In this document: positions 48,710 to 61,632 of the stretch, piece after piece | Numbering within the stretch: the stretch's first letter is position 1 | Layout of the letters: each line of letters begins with the position of its first letter | Assembly: GCA_014898415.1 (NCBI GenBank) | Contig: RCTD01000007.1 | Coordinates: forward strand, 1,674,001-1,738,000 | Direction of reading: 5' to 3' | Source of the DNA: Stromatinia cepivora | Lineage: Eukaryota; Ascomycota; Leotiomycetes; Helotiales; Sclerotiniaceae | Length of the DNA: 64,000 nucleotides | The notes under the pieces: generated by a model | What the model was told of the DNA's origin: nothing | What the model saw: only the letters and a program-made list of their open reading frames with translations | Databases searched by the model: none | Position numbers and translations under genes: made by a program

Positions 48710-49189
48710 TCACCACACACATTCATACCCCATCTCCTCCAACTCCACCAAACAAAACATAATCCAATCAACACACCTCCTAATCTCCCCCGCACCCATA
48801 ACTTTCTCTCTCCCATTACCAAACTGTCTCTTCAACTCCGGTCCATAGAATTTCCTCAACTCTTCCATCCGGTTCGGTAAATACGTATTCCACATCTCTT
48901 CTTTCCAATTCTTAGGCAACTCTCCATTCTCTAAATGTCTGTATTTTGGCCGCAGAATATCTTCACAGTGTGAATTGAACTGATGCCACCAATTTTCTGG
49001 CGCGCTGGAAATTTCTTTGAGAAGATTTCGTATGGCGTCGGGGGAGTCTAGAGTTCGGGCGCGGTGGAGCCAGTCTTTGGGGTTGTAGTTTGGGTGAGGA
49101 GATGGAGGTGGAGGTGGTGGAGGTGGTGGCGGGGAGAGGGTAGCTGAGGACTTTTTGCGGTGTAGAATTTTGTTGAGAAAGTTCTTCAT
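48710..49189 (-). CDS. Trp-rich core family member C, function unknown
   Basis: Single exon, 159 residues, ATG at 49189. The N-terminus is basic (MKNFLNKILHRKKSSATLS) followed by a run of ten prolines. The core reads DAIRNLLKEISSAPENWWHQ, FNSHCEDILRPKYRHL, W-K-E-E-M-W-N-T-Y, RMEELRKFYG and finally IRRCVDWIMFCLVELEEMGY, ending four residues later. It matches members A and B in order and spacing of the WW-x2-F element, the L-x-P element and the closing W-[IL]-x-[F]-C...G element. It is shorter than B because it lacks the charged tail. No membrane segment or signal peptide. A recurring, small, fast-evolving family in one cluster is the most I can claim. Confidence 0.6.
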   Translation of the reverse strand: MKNFLNKILHRKKSSATLSPPPPPPPPPPSPHPNYNPKDWLHRARTLDSPDAIRNLLKEISSAPENWWHQFNSHCEDILRPKYRHLENGELPKNWKEEMWNTYLPNRMEELRKFYGPELKRQFGNGREKVMGAGEIRRCVDWIMFCLVELEEMGYECVW

Positions 49190-50377
49190 TGTGATTTGGT
49201 TATTGGAAATGTAAGTCTAGTCTTAGCAAGAAGGTGGTGGGTATGAAGTCGATATTGCAAATTGGGGATCGTACATCAATTGAAGATCAGGAATTTGCTG
49301 GCTTCTTGAAACTGGATCAAGTAGCCTTTTTGGGGATTCACAAATAAAGATATTGATGTCAAAGAGCTCATTTGTTTGCTATGGAAGTACCATATTCTGC
49401 GATTCAATGGAGCTCCCGTTGTGCAGGCATTGGACTGATTGTTTGTTTTTATCAAAAGCGGGAAATAACTAAAAATAAAGTTTTTCTTTCTCTGTGAATG
49501 GTATTTTGTTTTGAATGGTAATTGTGTTCAAGTGGATAACTTCCTTAGAATCTTCCATCTAGTTCTATTACAGGTTCAATATACTTTATCATCTGTAAAT
49601 CATCTTTACTTATTAAGCTTTGTTCTCATACATTAGTCCCATGGTTTGAACAGGCACTCAAGCTCTTAACATATCCTTTTTTCACTCCATAACTCTCCCC
49701 AACAAATCTCACCATCCAAAATTCACTCCATGAAGGCTCTCTCCAATACATAAACAACCACACCCCTTTCACCAGTCATCCACTCATTCCTACTTTCTCT
49801 CACAAATCCACAAATAACAGCCGACCGAAACACACAATGGGGGTCGCTCTCATAAACCCCGGCTCTCCGCACGTTTTTTCTGTTACATCAACTCCACAGG
49901 CCTTTGTTTGAACTAGCTGCACCAAAAGGCTCGTTAATTGATGCTGAAGATCAGCGAGTTGAATGTTTATGGGTAGATGGAATGAGAAAGTGTATGTATG
50001 GGATGATGAGAAATTGAATTGAGCCGAGATGTCTTTTCATGGAGGAGTTTTATTGCGCTAGTATGATTGAGGTATACTTTTTTTAGTGGGGAGAAGTTGA
50101 ATGGGTTGTGGATTGTGAGGTTGATTTGAAATTTTGAATCGCTTGAAGGACTGGGTTGCTGTTGACGTTGAGGACAGGTGCGGATACATTTATGGGTCAC
50201 AGTCAGCGATGCTGTTTGAAGATGCTATTCACTCTTTTTCAAGCACAGTGCGTTTTGAACTATGTTACCAATAACCCTTGTTCACAGCATAACATAACAT
50301 ACACACCATTTTAATCTTCTCATCTTCCAAGTGAGTCCCAGGTTGTCTTTTCCTTAATAACTGGGCCCTGATCCAAC
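49190..50377. other. Intergenic
   Basis: Upstream of member C and downstream of the rhodopsin-domain gene. Short unrecognised frames only. Confidence 0.45.
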
Positions 50378-51760
50378 TCATCCCATATATACACCTGCCG
50401 GCTTACTCAAAACATGCATCTCAAGTCCCTCTTTTATACCCACTCTCACTTCATTACCATTACCGCTTCTATTTCCACCAAAAACATCCTCCCCTCTAAG
50501 ATTTCTCAACTCCGTCCATCTCTTTCCACCCTGTCTCTCCGGTCTCTTAGGCACTTGACTATCATTTCCACTGCTCCCATTAGGCCTTACTACCGCTATA
50601 CTCTTCTTCGCACTATTCTGCGTATTTTTACCACTTGAGAATGGTCCGAGTGCTTTGAGATAACCTTTTGAATAGATTTTCTTGATGAGTGGTGCGTAGG
50701 TGGGAAGACTAGCTGCTATGATACTAGTGCAAGGTTCAATGATTGCCCAGATGAAAGCGTGGAATATTGCTGATGCTATGGGAGGATGGTAGTTAGTAGA
50801 CGCCTTGTGTGATGTGAAAATGGAGGGAATGAATGAAACGAACCTGATTCTTCGGGAGTTGGATGTTTGATGATATAGAATGTGGCAATGTAGTACAGTC
50901 GAACTAGTGATGCGACAATACAGCTAGCAGGTCAGTTTGTGGAAAATTTATACGTTGCGAAAGACTTACAAGATACCAAGTGTGAAGATTCCAGAAACCA
51001 TAATTTTCTTTTTCCTACTCAGCATCAAGCTTCTAATCACAAATACTGGCAAGGCCAATGTTGCAATATCAAGAGAGATATTCATGACAGTTGCCGCGAT
51101 CATCCAACCGAAAAAATTAATACTGAATTGAGCTTGCTGGAATTCAGCGTCCCAGGTAAATGATATTGTTGTCGTCTGTAGTTGAATAAATTATCAGTCG
51201 GTTGAGTTATTTTTCATGCGACAAAGACTCACCAGGACCGCCGTCATCCACCATAATACAGAGAGAATAATCACAGTTGTGTCAGCGATCATGAAAGTTC
51301 GTGTTGAGAATAGTCTTCGATAGTAGAACAACAGTCCAATTCTAACTACAGAAACAGAACTTGCCCACAAGACATGACTAGCAAGAACCATCTATCTCAG
51401 ATTAGAATTTTCGCATTGGCAAATTAGTTGTGGAGTGGAAATAACCTTGCCAAAAGGCTCTTCAACGCCAAATCGAGCGATATCTTGTAGTGGCCATCCA
51501 AATCCAGCTGCACATGCACCATAGATACCCATCATACATGTTGAAAGTGCGATTATCTAATTGAAGTCAGACTTAAAGTACGACATGATCTCCGCGAAAC
51601 AACTTACCTGCCCAAAAATAAGAAGATAATCATCAGTGCGAAATGGACTTCCCAGAAGTCGTTTTTGTGCATATGATCTCAAACCCACAGCTAATCCAGA
51701 AAGAAATGGAAATAGTACACAAATGATAACCGCAGCGATTGAGTTTGAATATAGCGGCAT
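50378..51760 (-). CDS. Fungal rhodopsin-domain (PTH11-like) seven-helix membrane protein
   Basis: Six exons: 51760-51608, 51556-51446, 51391-51233, 51175-50970, 50923-50844 and 50775-50378; all junctions GT...AG and in phase; 368 residues. It begins MPLYSNSIAAVIICVLFPFL, then RTDDYLLIFGQ, WPLQDIARFGVEEPFGK, HVLWASSVSVVRIGLLFYYR, FTWDAEFQQAQFSINFFGW, SLDIATLALPVFVIRSLML and ASLVRLYYIATFY. This is the usual helix and loop order of the fungal rhodopsin domain (PF20684), with an R-x-D-D-Y-L-L first cytosolic loop and about seven membrane segments. It has a 100-residue polar C-terminal tail. No N-terminal CFEM domain is seen. Family members resemble GPCRs such as Pth11 but most have no known ligand. 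An upstream ATG at 51898 is in frame and would add 46 residues; I prefer 51760 because the family starts at this helix. Confidence 0.88.
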
Positions 51761-54443
51761 GATTAAACTCCTCCGAATAATATTACAAAAAAATAGTACA
51801 AATATATCGCGTTGACTCACTGAAGACCAGCTTACAGGGAAGAATTCTATAATACATAGGTAGACAAAAGTGAATGGAATTGGACAATCTTGTTCCATTA
51901 TATGTTAAATACTAGAAATAACGGTGAAGTCATTTTAAGGTGTTGAGGATGTTACTTTGTAACACATCTAAGCCATCCTTCAAGTTGGTAGAACGGTGGT
52001 GACTTAAAATATTACAGTAGCACAGCACATCTTGGAACTGTCCTAATCCTATTTCCACCGAGAAATTTAGAAATTTGTCGTTTCATAAACAAGATAGGAA
52101 CTGTTTACACTCGTATACGGCGTTCCAGAAGCCTTGATGTTATTGATTTCTTTGAGGTGAGCAATTCGGCACACACAACATCAAATTTATGGCGCATGAG
52201 ACCAAATGTTCTCCAGCTTAATTCAATACAATAAAATATGGATCGCTATCCCCATGAATTCGGAGCCAAGTTTCCATCATGGGAGTTAATCCATGCTCAG
52301 ACCCCAGGAGGAATTGGGGTAGGAATGGAGGATCGGCATCCTGGTGTGCTTATTTTTGAACCGAAGATGAAATGCATGGCATTTCGGGTTCGTATAGATC
52401 TGAATTGTAATTTGTCGATTCATGGTAAACATGCGGTACGATCCAACCTGGGTGTATGGAGACCATGTGCGTGCATTTGCTATCCTAATTTTCGCTCAAT
52501 AAATGTGGTAAAACTGTGCCACCCGTATATTACCTGATTTGGAAGTTGCAGGATTTATGTAATGCGAATGCGAGATGTCTTTTCACCCCTCCAACTGCTT
52601 ATAAACATTTTCAAGCGCCTCCCTCCTAATGAGCGCCCAAAAAGATGATCAATCATATATTTTGAGACAAGGAGATAATGAGACAAGATATGTTGGTAGC
52701 AAACGAGCATTCTTTCCGCAGTTACTGTGCCCCTTGCGTACAGAAATAGCATCCTCTTCACCCTTAGACTTATAGATCCATTACGCCAGAAATTAATAAT
52801 AGGTATGCATGTTTTTGATCAGAAAAATGTGAATCGAACTTACGCTTGGAAGGATTAAAACTTCATCTAGTTCCTTTTTAGACTTGGTAATATTCTCACT
52901 ACAAAAGGTACTGAAAAGGGCAGCGGACGCAATTAAGAACTCGCTAATTCAAGAAGGATAGGGGAACCTGAAAGAGTTACCTCCAAAATTAAAGAAAAAG
53001 CTTTTTACGGTATTTCGCGTGGTCAGTCTATGAGCCAGCAGCTAGTAATGCTTGTCGCCTCCAACAGACAGTTGCACAACTGATAGGGTGAACTTGGCGT
53101 GTGTTCAATATGAGACGAGATAAAATGAGATGAAGAAGAAAGCTGCTGAGGAGACAAAAAGACAAAATAAAAACATACAACAGTGGGGATTCGCTGGTGG
53201 TCACCCACCCAACTACTAATCCACCGATCTGAAGCTTGTGTATGGCAGAGCGGACGGGATGCCCAATTCTCTTCAGTCTATGGTCGTATGTGTCGACGAG
53301 AGCAGTTTTAAGATATATATATTTGGTGATATCAGAGCTCCTGTCCCGTGAAAATCATTTTTCTCCTCATATGCATGGAGAAAGGGGTATTTTGGTGGGT
53401 TGGTTCACCAACGCTTGTAGGAAACAATTTGGAACAAGGTTGAAGATTAGAGAGCGTGTAGCGGTCGGTTTGTAGCTCATCATGCAAAAAACAGTTGTCA
53501 AAGAAAACTATCTTCGGTACATGTTGTGTCACCCAACCCCTTGGTGCCGGAGCCAAAATACTTTAATCACGTGATTTATTCTCAAATTTGGCGTCACCAC
53601 CTTGAAGTAGGCATTAAACTCAAATCATGCTGATAAAAATTGATATACATGGCCGATTTCATTTTTAAAAGTTGGAAATGATGGTGTTGTGAGATTTTGG
53701 CCATATTTAATTATCCCAATGTGCGGTGTTTGTGCCATTTTTGGATGACATAGTTCTGGATCGCTAGAGAAGAAGTTGTAGCATCGTAAGTCCGTATCCC
53801 ATAATACCTAGCTCCCTCATTGTATAAAATGCATCGACATTATAGATTTCCATGCATGCTGGAATTGGACATGTGACGTCATGGGAGATTGGGGAACTTT
53901 TGAAACCATCTCAAAATGTATTGATACAAACACCTTCATCTATCAACTGAATTCACTCACTTCCAATGCACTCTTTGTTGATTCATCACATCTACTGGTA
54001 CTAACCTCGAGTACGATGGTGGCTAGTTACTTGGTAAGTTTATCTGAGGCATAGCATAGCATCGGAACAGTGAATGTTGTATTTTGGCGAGTTATCCTTG
54101 TCTAGTGAATTCAAATAAGCTTAATTTAGGGCTGCATAAGTGGCGAGGGGCACAGACTTCAAATGTTTGGTGTTGTAGATATAGAGAGGGAAGGACTGAT
54201 TCATTATTCTGGTATGAATGAAGCTGCTGCATCTGGTATATACTCACTGGAGTTGCACCTGCCCTATCATTCCCTAACAATGTGCACAAGCTAAGATCTA
54301 GCTCATTTCCGTCATCACGAGTGAATACCGGTGTCGTTTCACAGGTAAACCTTCTTTCTACCTACCTAGGTACGTATACATACAAATTCAAGTTTAATTC
54401 GCTGTCAAATCACCTGAAAATACCCATATAAAATATCCTCTCT
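51761..54443. other. 2.7-kb intergenic region
   Basis: No supportable gene. A 99-codon frame at 52238-52537 (plus) is unrecognised. A TATAAAA-like word lies about 15 bp before the ATG at 54444. Confidence 0.45.
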
Positions 54444-55371
54444 ATGCCCGCATTGCTATCTCAGCCGCCACTTTCAGGCGTAGAAACCTCAAACACAACA
54501 GCGTCACCTTTTTTCAAGTTGCCCATCGAAGTTCGCCGCGTTGTCTTCGAACATGTCCTTCTCGAGCACCCTGAATGGAGCATCACGACATGGACTACCA
54601 ACGGTGATAAATCTTTGCGTTACTTCGATACCAAGACTAAAGAAACAATCGACCAGAGAAGAGCCAAGCCTCAAGTGCAAGTACTGCGCATTTGTAGAGC
54701 AATCAATATAAAATGTCAAGAGATCATCTGGAAACATCGCGCTTTCGTTTGGCTCCAAACTTCTGAATTTTATAGACTTTGTCACCAGAACAATGATGCT
54801 CTTAAACTCGATCGCATGGAGACCATCTCGAACGTGGAGCTTATATTTGACTACACCTTATACAAGAGAGAGTCTGGGATGGTGCTATCTATGGGGAAAA
54901 AGTTTAAAGGGCGTCCAAATCACCAATAAATGGCAGAAACTAAAATGAATGAAAGTTTATCTGTACAACTCTCACACCGACGAGGATAATGTGTATGAAC
55001 ACTTTTCTCCAGAAGTCATGAAGCGAGTTCGCAAACCCGGAAATTATCAGATCGGCGAAGACAACTTTATTCTGTTATTGCGGTTGCTTAGAATGGCTGT
55101 TGAGAGGCGCAGGTTTCCCGATCATATCCCGCAGGCCGACGGTTCACGGCGAGAAGTTGAACGTATTCTGGATTTCGACTTCAAATGGGATGCTTACCAC
55201 GACACGGTCCATGAGAGGAACTGGAGTACAATAAGCGACATTCTAAAAGCATGCCATACTGCTTTTGGTGGTGGGGAGTTGTGGGCTGGTGGTGTCTTGT
55301 GTTGGAAAGACAATGTTATGCAGGCACATATGAATTCAATTAAGGATTTGAGGAATCATGTCAACAACTGA
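54444..55371 (+). pseudogene. F-box-like protein gene with frameshift and stop
   Basis: The first frame (ATG 54444) reads MPALLSQPPLSGVETS, then FFKLPIEVRRVVFEHVLLEH, an F-box/DUF7730-like opening, and LRICRAINIKCQEIIW. It ends at a TAA near 54927-54929 after MGKKFKG. The neighbouring frame over the same bases reads KGVQITNKWQKLK, then a TGA, then MKVYLYNSHTDEDN, which continues to 55371 with RVRKPGNYQIGEDNFILLLR and ILKACHTAFGGGELW. The sense of the sequence passes smoothly from one frame to the other, so one indel plus one nonsense codon separate two halves of a single ancestral protein of about 305 residues. Alternatively the annotation may be two short proteins. A tiny intron could not rescue both lesions. 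Confidence 0.6.
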
Positions 55372-56487
55372 ATTATCAGCGGATAGTCCAACAGGCGATA
55401 GTTCAATATTAAATGGATTGTGGGACTTTCGTAAGTTGAGAATGTATGGCATGATGTTCGCATCAGCTAACGATTGAATATCTATTTTAGTGAATTTTGA
55501 AGGAGCATAGGGTACACAAAGTAAAATAGAAAAATTGGAAGAATAATAATTGGGGACGAGGGTAGGCGGAGAGTGAATAGGATGAGGAGGTGACGATTAG
55601 CACTTTCAAGTTCAGAAGTTCTTATAACAATATAATCTTTAATCACAAATTCGAAGATATTCTTCGTAAGCTGTAATAGTGAAGAGTGACTTTGTTAACC
55701 TGGAAATCCGGATTTGGATCCCCAATACATCCTTTCTTAGTCTAATCATCACCCATACAAATGCGGGAGCATCGAGGAGAGGAGATCTCCTAATATCCAA
55801 GTGCTCTTGAACCTGTATCTTTCAACCGTATGCTCACTGCCCCAGTCGACAAGTCAACTTTCTACCATGCATTTTACATTGTATCTACTCATTTCCATTC
55901 TACCCACCAACTCCAGTAGGTACTTAAGCTTGCTGTACTAGTGATCTTAGACCAATCCGTCATGCCCTAGTGTCTAACTAGTCCGCACACATTTCTCCCC
56001 CATAAATTTCCCCACGCACATCTTTCTCATTCTTATTTTTATTTTTATTCGCATCATCGTTCAAACTCATCACCATCTACGTTGAATATATTCCATTTTT
56101 ATTAACACCGCGACAAATTATTCACGTTTATTATCTACATCTGACACAGAACATTCACCATTATCATATTCACTCATATCTAGCTTATTAATACCTAGCT
56201 CAAATCAGCAATACAGTATCGATCGCCTTTTACTTTTTCTTACTCTCAACACCCTCGTCAGAGAAACTTTAAGCGAATTCTTGTACGGTCAATTCATCTG
56301 TGTGTATACAGAAAATATTGACTGGTTCCTTAGCTTGAATCTGAAAGACATTACATCAACTGGTCTTCACTATTCGGGAAATTTTAAAGTCTGAACTGGA
56401 GTCTGAAAATAAGACATCCTTGATTGGTTGTTGAATTCATTTCAAATATCCAAAAACCGAAAGCTTCCAAATAAAATACTCGCAACG
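55372..56487. other. Intergenic / 5' region of the next gene
   Basis: 1.1 kb with pyrimidine-rich sequence from about 55840 to 56300, which may include a long leader of the gene starting at 56488. No other feature. Confidence 0.45.
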
Positions 56488-58107
56488 ATGGCCAACTTCT
56501 TCGATTTGCCGTTGGAGCTACGAAACCAGATTTATCAATATTCCATCGTCGATCCGGAGAATGAAGATAACAGTGCGCAATTATGCAATCGGTCAGAAAT
56601 CAACCAATATTCATTCCCGCACATCGGATACATTAATCCAAGAAATGGCGTCATCGACGACGATAGAATGCCGGGAAAGGAGTTTCTTCTCGTCAGTAAG
56701 AAAGTTCACAGGGAGTGCAAGATAGCTCTCTTTCAAGAACTTACATTCTATTGGGATAGTCCCATGCGATTCCTCTATGATTATAATTCTTGGGGAGATC
56801 TCTTGCGCTATAACGTCCGAATGGTAGAATTCGCAGTGACGCCTTTGATTACAGAAACTGGATCTGCCGAGCATGCACACCGCCTATGTAGAAAAGGTGT
56901 ACATAAAGAGGCCACGTGCAAATCTGGTAGCTGGGAGACCGAATTGTGGGAACAAGCATTCGGGATTCTAGACTCATTTCAAAGTGTAAGACACTTCGAC
57001 TTGATTCCTTGGAAGGAATCATGGAGTGTATGTGGGGGTTTGAATATGGCGCGAGCTCTTACATGTCTTAACACTTTGACTGTAACTGAAGATGGTGTCC
57101 TATGGCAGAAGGACTATCAGAATATAGTACGTGAAGCGAAGGAGGATGGGCCCGTCCCAAACCCATATGATCCGGTTTACTGGGAGTATCTAGACGATGT
57201 GAATCGCCTCAATCATCAAAGATTTAAAGAGTTTTTGAATATGCTCAGAAGAGTCAGGGAAAAAGGGTTTCTAGAGAGAGAAGACAGACGAATCCTAAAA
57301 ACTGTCAGTGTCCGCGTGAATTGGCTTAGCAACAGCTTTGGGAAGAACAAATTTTACTCAATGACCCGGAAAGGTGCAACTAAGGTGATTGACAAAATAT
57401 CGCGGGCATTCGGAGGAATAGCTTGTGAAAATTCGGTTTTTGGTGGTTCTCATCCAGACCGCGCAACTCTGAGGCTGAGACTGGCGAATCCCGACATGAA
57501 CATAATGTGCGACCTGAACAAGGTGTGCGAACTTAACAAGGCGGGCGAACTGAACAATGCGGGCGACTCGGATAAGATGGAATTAGACTTTAATTCGGAT
57601 ATGTTCTTGGAAATGTGGCACGACAAGAGGTTTCAGCGACACGGCATATATTCCGCAAACTTATCGTTACCTGGTGTTGGATCGAGTGTGCCAACCTCGG
57701 AACGTTATTACAAACCTACACGATTGATTGATCGCAATGCCGCCAACTCGTATCATAAGTTACGACAATACAATCGAAGAGCCATTCGCTCTTGGAAATT
57801 ACAACGTTCCAGACAGCCTGCTTCCGGCCAAGAAGATGAACTTGTTGATATTCAACAACCAGGAGCTCCGGTTCGTAGACGAAGGTTGTGCCGGGGCATC
57901 AAACCACGAATTGAAGAAGAAGCTCTACCAATACGAGGACATAAAGTCCACGGTCCATCTCAAAAGTTACGACGAGGATATAAAAGAGCGATACGCTCTT
58001 GGAGGCAATCTGGTCTCGACCAGCAAGATAAAAGTGGCAGTTCTCACGAGCCTGATGCTCCGGTTCGTAGGCGTCGACTATGCCGTGGTATTAAGCCACA
58101 GATTTGA
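56488..58107 (+). CDS. F-box/DUF7730-like protein with duplicated basic C-terminal module
   Basis: Single exon, 539 residues. The frame is open further upstream, but the first ATG is 56488 (MANFFDLPLELRNQIYQYS). The N-terminus (about 3-20) is the LPLELR-x-x-IY element typical of fungal F-box-like/DUF7730 proteins, followed by FLLVSKKVHRECKIALFQ. Such proteins may be substrate adaptors of SCF ubiquitin ligases or may have lost that role. Around residues 335-365 there is a short internal repeat (CDLNK, CELNK, GELNN). The C-terminus has two copies of a basic module, about 424-475 and 493-539. Each runs KLR-x3-RAIRSW, a variable acidic middle, then APVRRRRLCRGIKP. The RRRR blocks could act as nuclear localisation signals; that is inference. 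The gene lies 1.1 kb after the disrupted F-box-like gene on the same strand. Confidence 0.78.
   Translation: MANFFDLPLELRNQIYQYSIVDPENEDNSAQLCNRSEINQYSFPHIGYINPRNGVIDDDRMPGKEFLLVSKKVHRECKIALFQELTFYWDSPMRFLYDYNSWGDLLRYNVRMVEFAVTPLITETGSAEHAHRLCRKGVHKEATCKSGSWETELWEQAFGILDSFQSVRHFDLIPWKESWSVCGGLNMARALTCLNTLTVTEDGVLWQKDYQNIVREAKEDGPVPNPYDPVYWEYLDDVNRLNHQRFKEFLNMLRRVREKGFLEREDRRILKTVSVRVNWLSNSFGKNKFYSMTRKGATKVIDKISRAFGGIACENSVFGGSHPDRATLRLRLANPDMNIMCDLNKVCELNKAGELNNAGDSDKMELDFNSDMFLEMWHDKRFQRHGIYSANLSLPGVGSSVPTSERYYKPTRLIDRNAANSYHKLRQYNRRAIRSWKLQRSRQPASGQEDELVDIQQPGAPVRRRRLCRGIKPRIEEEALPIRGHKVHGPSQKLRRGYKRAIRSWRQSGLDQQDKSGSSHEPDAPVRRRRLCRGIKPQI
57757..58107 (+). repeat. Coding direct repeat of about 150 bp, two diverged copies
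   Basis: Copy 1 starts at 57757 and copy 2 at about 57964. The best matching words are GCTCCGGTTCGTAG in both copies and the GAGCGATACGCTCTTGGAG / GAGCCATTCGCTCTTGGAA pair. It encodes the duplicated basic module at the end of the F-box-like protein. Confidence 0.75.
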
Positions 58108-58701
58108 GGGGCCAATATTCGGATTGAAGGAGGTGGAGCATGGGAGGGATTTCGGGAATATTGAGACGAGCGTTTAGCGATTAGCGAATTGGAATGGATG
58201 GGTTGTTTATCAATTTGTATGATGCGTATATCCCTGGGGGTCTCTATAAAAATGAAGGATATCCATTTTAGTGTGTGAATAGTCTGATTGTATGGATTGT
58301 ATGGATTTTATAGTGGCGATTGGGTGTTTATATGGATATAATATGAATAAATGGAAGCATAGATAGATATCTTACTACAAAAATTGTATATACAACTGGC
58401 GAGTTTAGTTTCCTATGTTCGATAGCATAAATAAAGTATATAAAATGTATGAAAGTCTATCGGATGTCTGAAGTGTATGATCCACATAATGTAATCTTAC
58501 TATTCATGATAAGTTCTATATTCTCGTAGTAATTTTTGTATGTGCAATCGACTCCTTGTTATACCTTGAATACCCCGTTACCAAATCCATGGCTTGTGTA
58601 TTCTGGCTCAGAAATTACTTTGTTACTCTACCACAAGATTCACTCAGGTGTCCCAAGCTATCCTCCCCAAAAAAGAGGAGCCGCATCAGCCCCAGTCAAC
58701 C
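58108..58701. other. Intergenic, converging genes
   Basis: 594 bp, AT-rich, tail to tail. No structure seen. Confidence 0.5.
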
Positions 58702-59813
58702 CTACCTATTCTTCCTCCCCTCCCCATTAACATTCCTTTTTTCCCTTCTCCCACCATTTACGCCATTGCTACCATTGACACCACCAACCTCGCTCCTACT
58801 CTCCTTCTTCTCCCTCCCATCCCACCCATCCCACCTATCCCCAAACCACCCCCACTCCTGCATCCACGTAAACGGCGCCAAAACCATGGCCCCCACAATA
58901 CAAAGCAGCGTAGCAAACAATCTCCAAGCGGCAATAATTTTCGTACCACCCGGCCAGAAAAACTTCACCACTTCCGTACTTTGATACAAATCCTCCTGAT
59001 GTTTTATCAAGTATTTTGTTCTTCTTCTGCCTTCTGAAGCGCCGGTTGATGATCCCTCGGATGAGTTGTGGTTAGGAGATTGTAGTCTGGTGGGAGAAGG
59101 AGTGAGATGGAGGAGGGTGGTTAGATAGACGGTGGGAGCGAAGAAGGGGATGAAGAAGAGGTGGAAGATTTGGTGGATTTGGAGGAAGAGGGTTTGGGTT
59201 TCGGGGTTGTATTCTGTATCATTGGTTCGGATTAGTATATCATATCACTTCTTTCTCCTCTGCTATTTCTCTCTTATTCAACCCCACTCCATGTCACCTT
59301 CCTCTCCTCCCCTCAAACCAAAACCATCCCCAAAACTCAAAACTCAAAACTCAAAACTTAAAACTCAAAAAAAAGACCAAACATACCAACCCCATCAACC
59401 TCCACCACAACCCTCGGACTCAAAACCTTATACCACCTATAAACACACCAAAGCACCCATCTACTATTAATCTCCCCAAGAACCGGTATCCTCACCGAAG
59501 AAAACGAAGGCACAGAACATAAGGGATGCGAAAAAGATGCATCGGTTGTGAAATAATTTTCGAGTGCTTCTTTCTGAGCGGAAGGACTACCGGAACAGAG
59601 GGTGTGGATTATGGGGGTGATTTGTGATTCTAGATGGGGTGTTAGTGGTGTGATTTTGTAGGAAGAGGAATGAAAAGGGAAATGGGGATCTAGAGTAGAA
59701 AGGACGGGAAGGATATAGAGATTGAGATGTAATTGTGAATGCGAATGCAGCAGGACAGAAAGTGACCTAGGGTCAAGAATGCTAGGAATCGCAAACTTAC
59801 TTGGATGATCCAT
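58702..59813 (-). CDS. SigF-type NTF2-like domain protein with C-terminal membrane segment
   Basis: Three exons: 59813-59801 (13 nt), 59629-59387 and 59213-58702; 255 residues. The first intron has a perfect GTAAGT donor and ends CATCTAG. It is 171 nt long and stop-free, so unspliced reading would add 57 residues. Spliced, the protein begins MDHPKSQITPIIHTLCSG, then KEALENYFTTDASFSHPLC, SRWVLWCVYRWYKVLSPRV and TLFLQIHQIFHLFFIPFFAP. The pattern (HP...I..L, Y[FT]T..A.F.HP, W..WCIYRWYK) is that of the eukaryotic SigF-like NTF2-like family. A second hydrophobic stretch (WRLFATLLCIVGAMVLAPF, about 185-205) suggests membrane attachment. The last 45 residues are Gly/Asn/Arg/Lys-rich. Function is unknown. 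Confidence 0.85.
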
Positions 59814-60220
59814 CTTAGATGGTTTCTTTCAACAACCTTTAATTGCAATTGCGCAGTATATTGAGTCGGCTTTATCTAATGGCAGAAGCAGTTTCAAATT
59901 ACAGAGATGATTGGTATATCGTGCTTAATTGAGAGATTCGGACGTTGAAATAAAATCCAGCCTTGTCGCGTTGGTGGTTGATGATGATGTCACAAGCGAA
60001 GCGGGATGAAGTTTCAGGATCTCGGCTCGCTTCCATTGACATGTGAAAATGCCCCCTTTCTGAAAAAGGGCAAGGGGAAGCGACTTTAATTTAGACATTG
60101 CCTTTTCACGTTCAATCTGATCACTAACAATGGACATATGTAATAATTTAAATACGATGGATTCTTTTAATTTGCCTAACTCCGCACCGGTTACTAGTCC
60201 ACATGCCATTAAAATCATAT
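59814..60220. other. Intergenic, 407 bp
   Basis: Between two minus-strand genes: promoter of the SigF-like gene and terminator region of the thiolase gene. Nothing else is seen. Confidence 0.5.
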
Positions 60221-61632
<1,412 letters not shown>

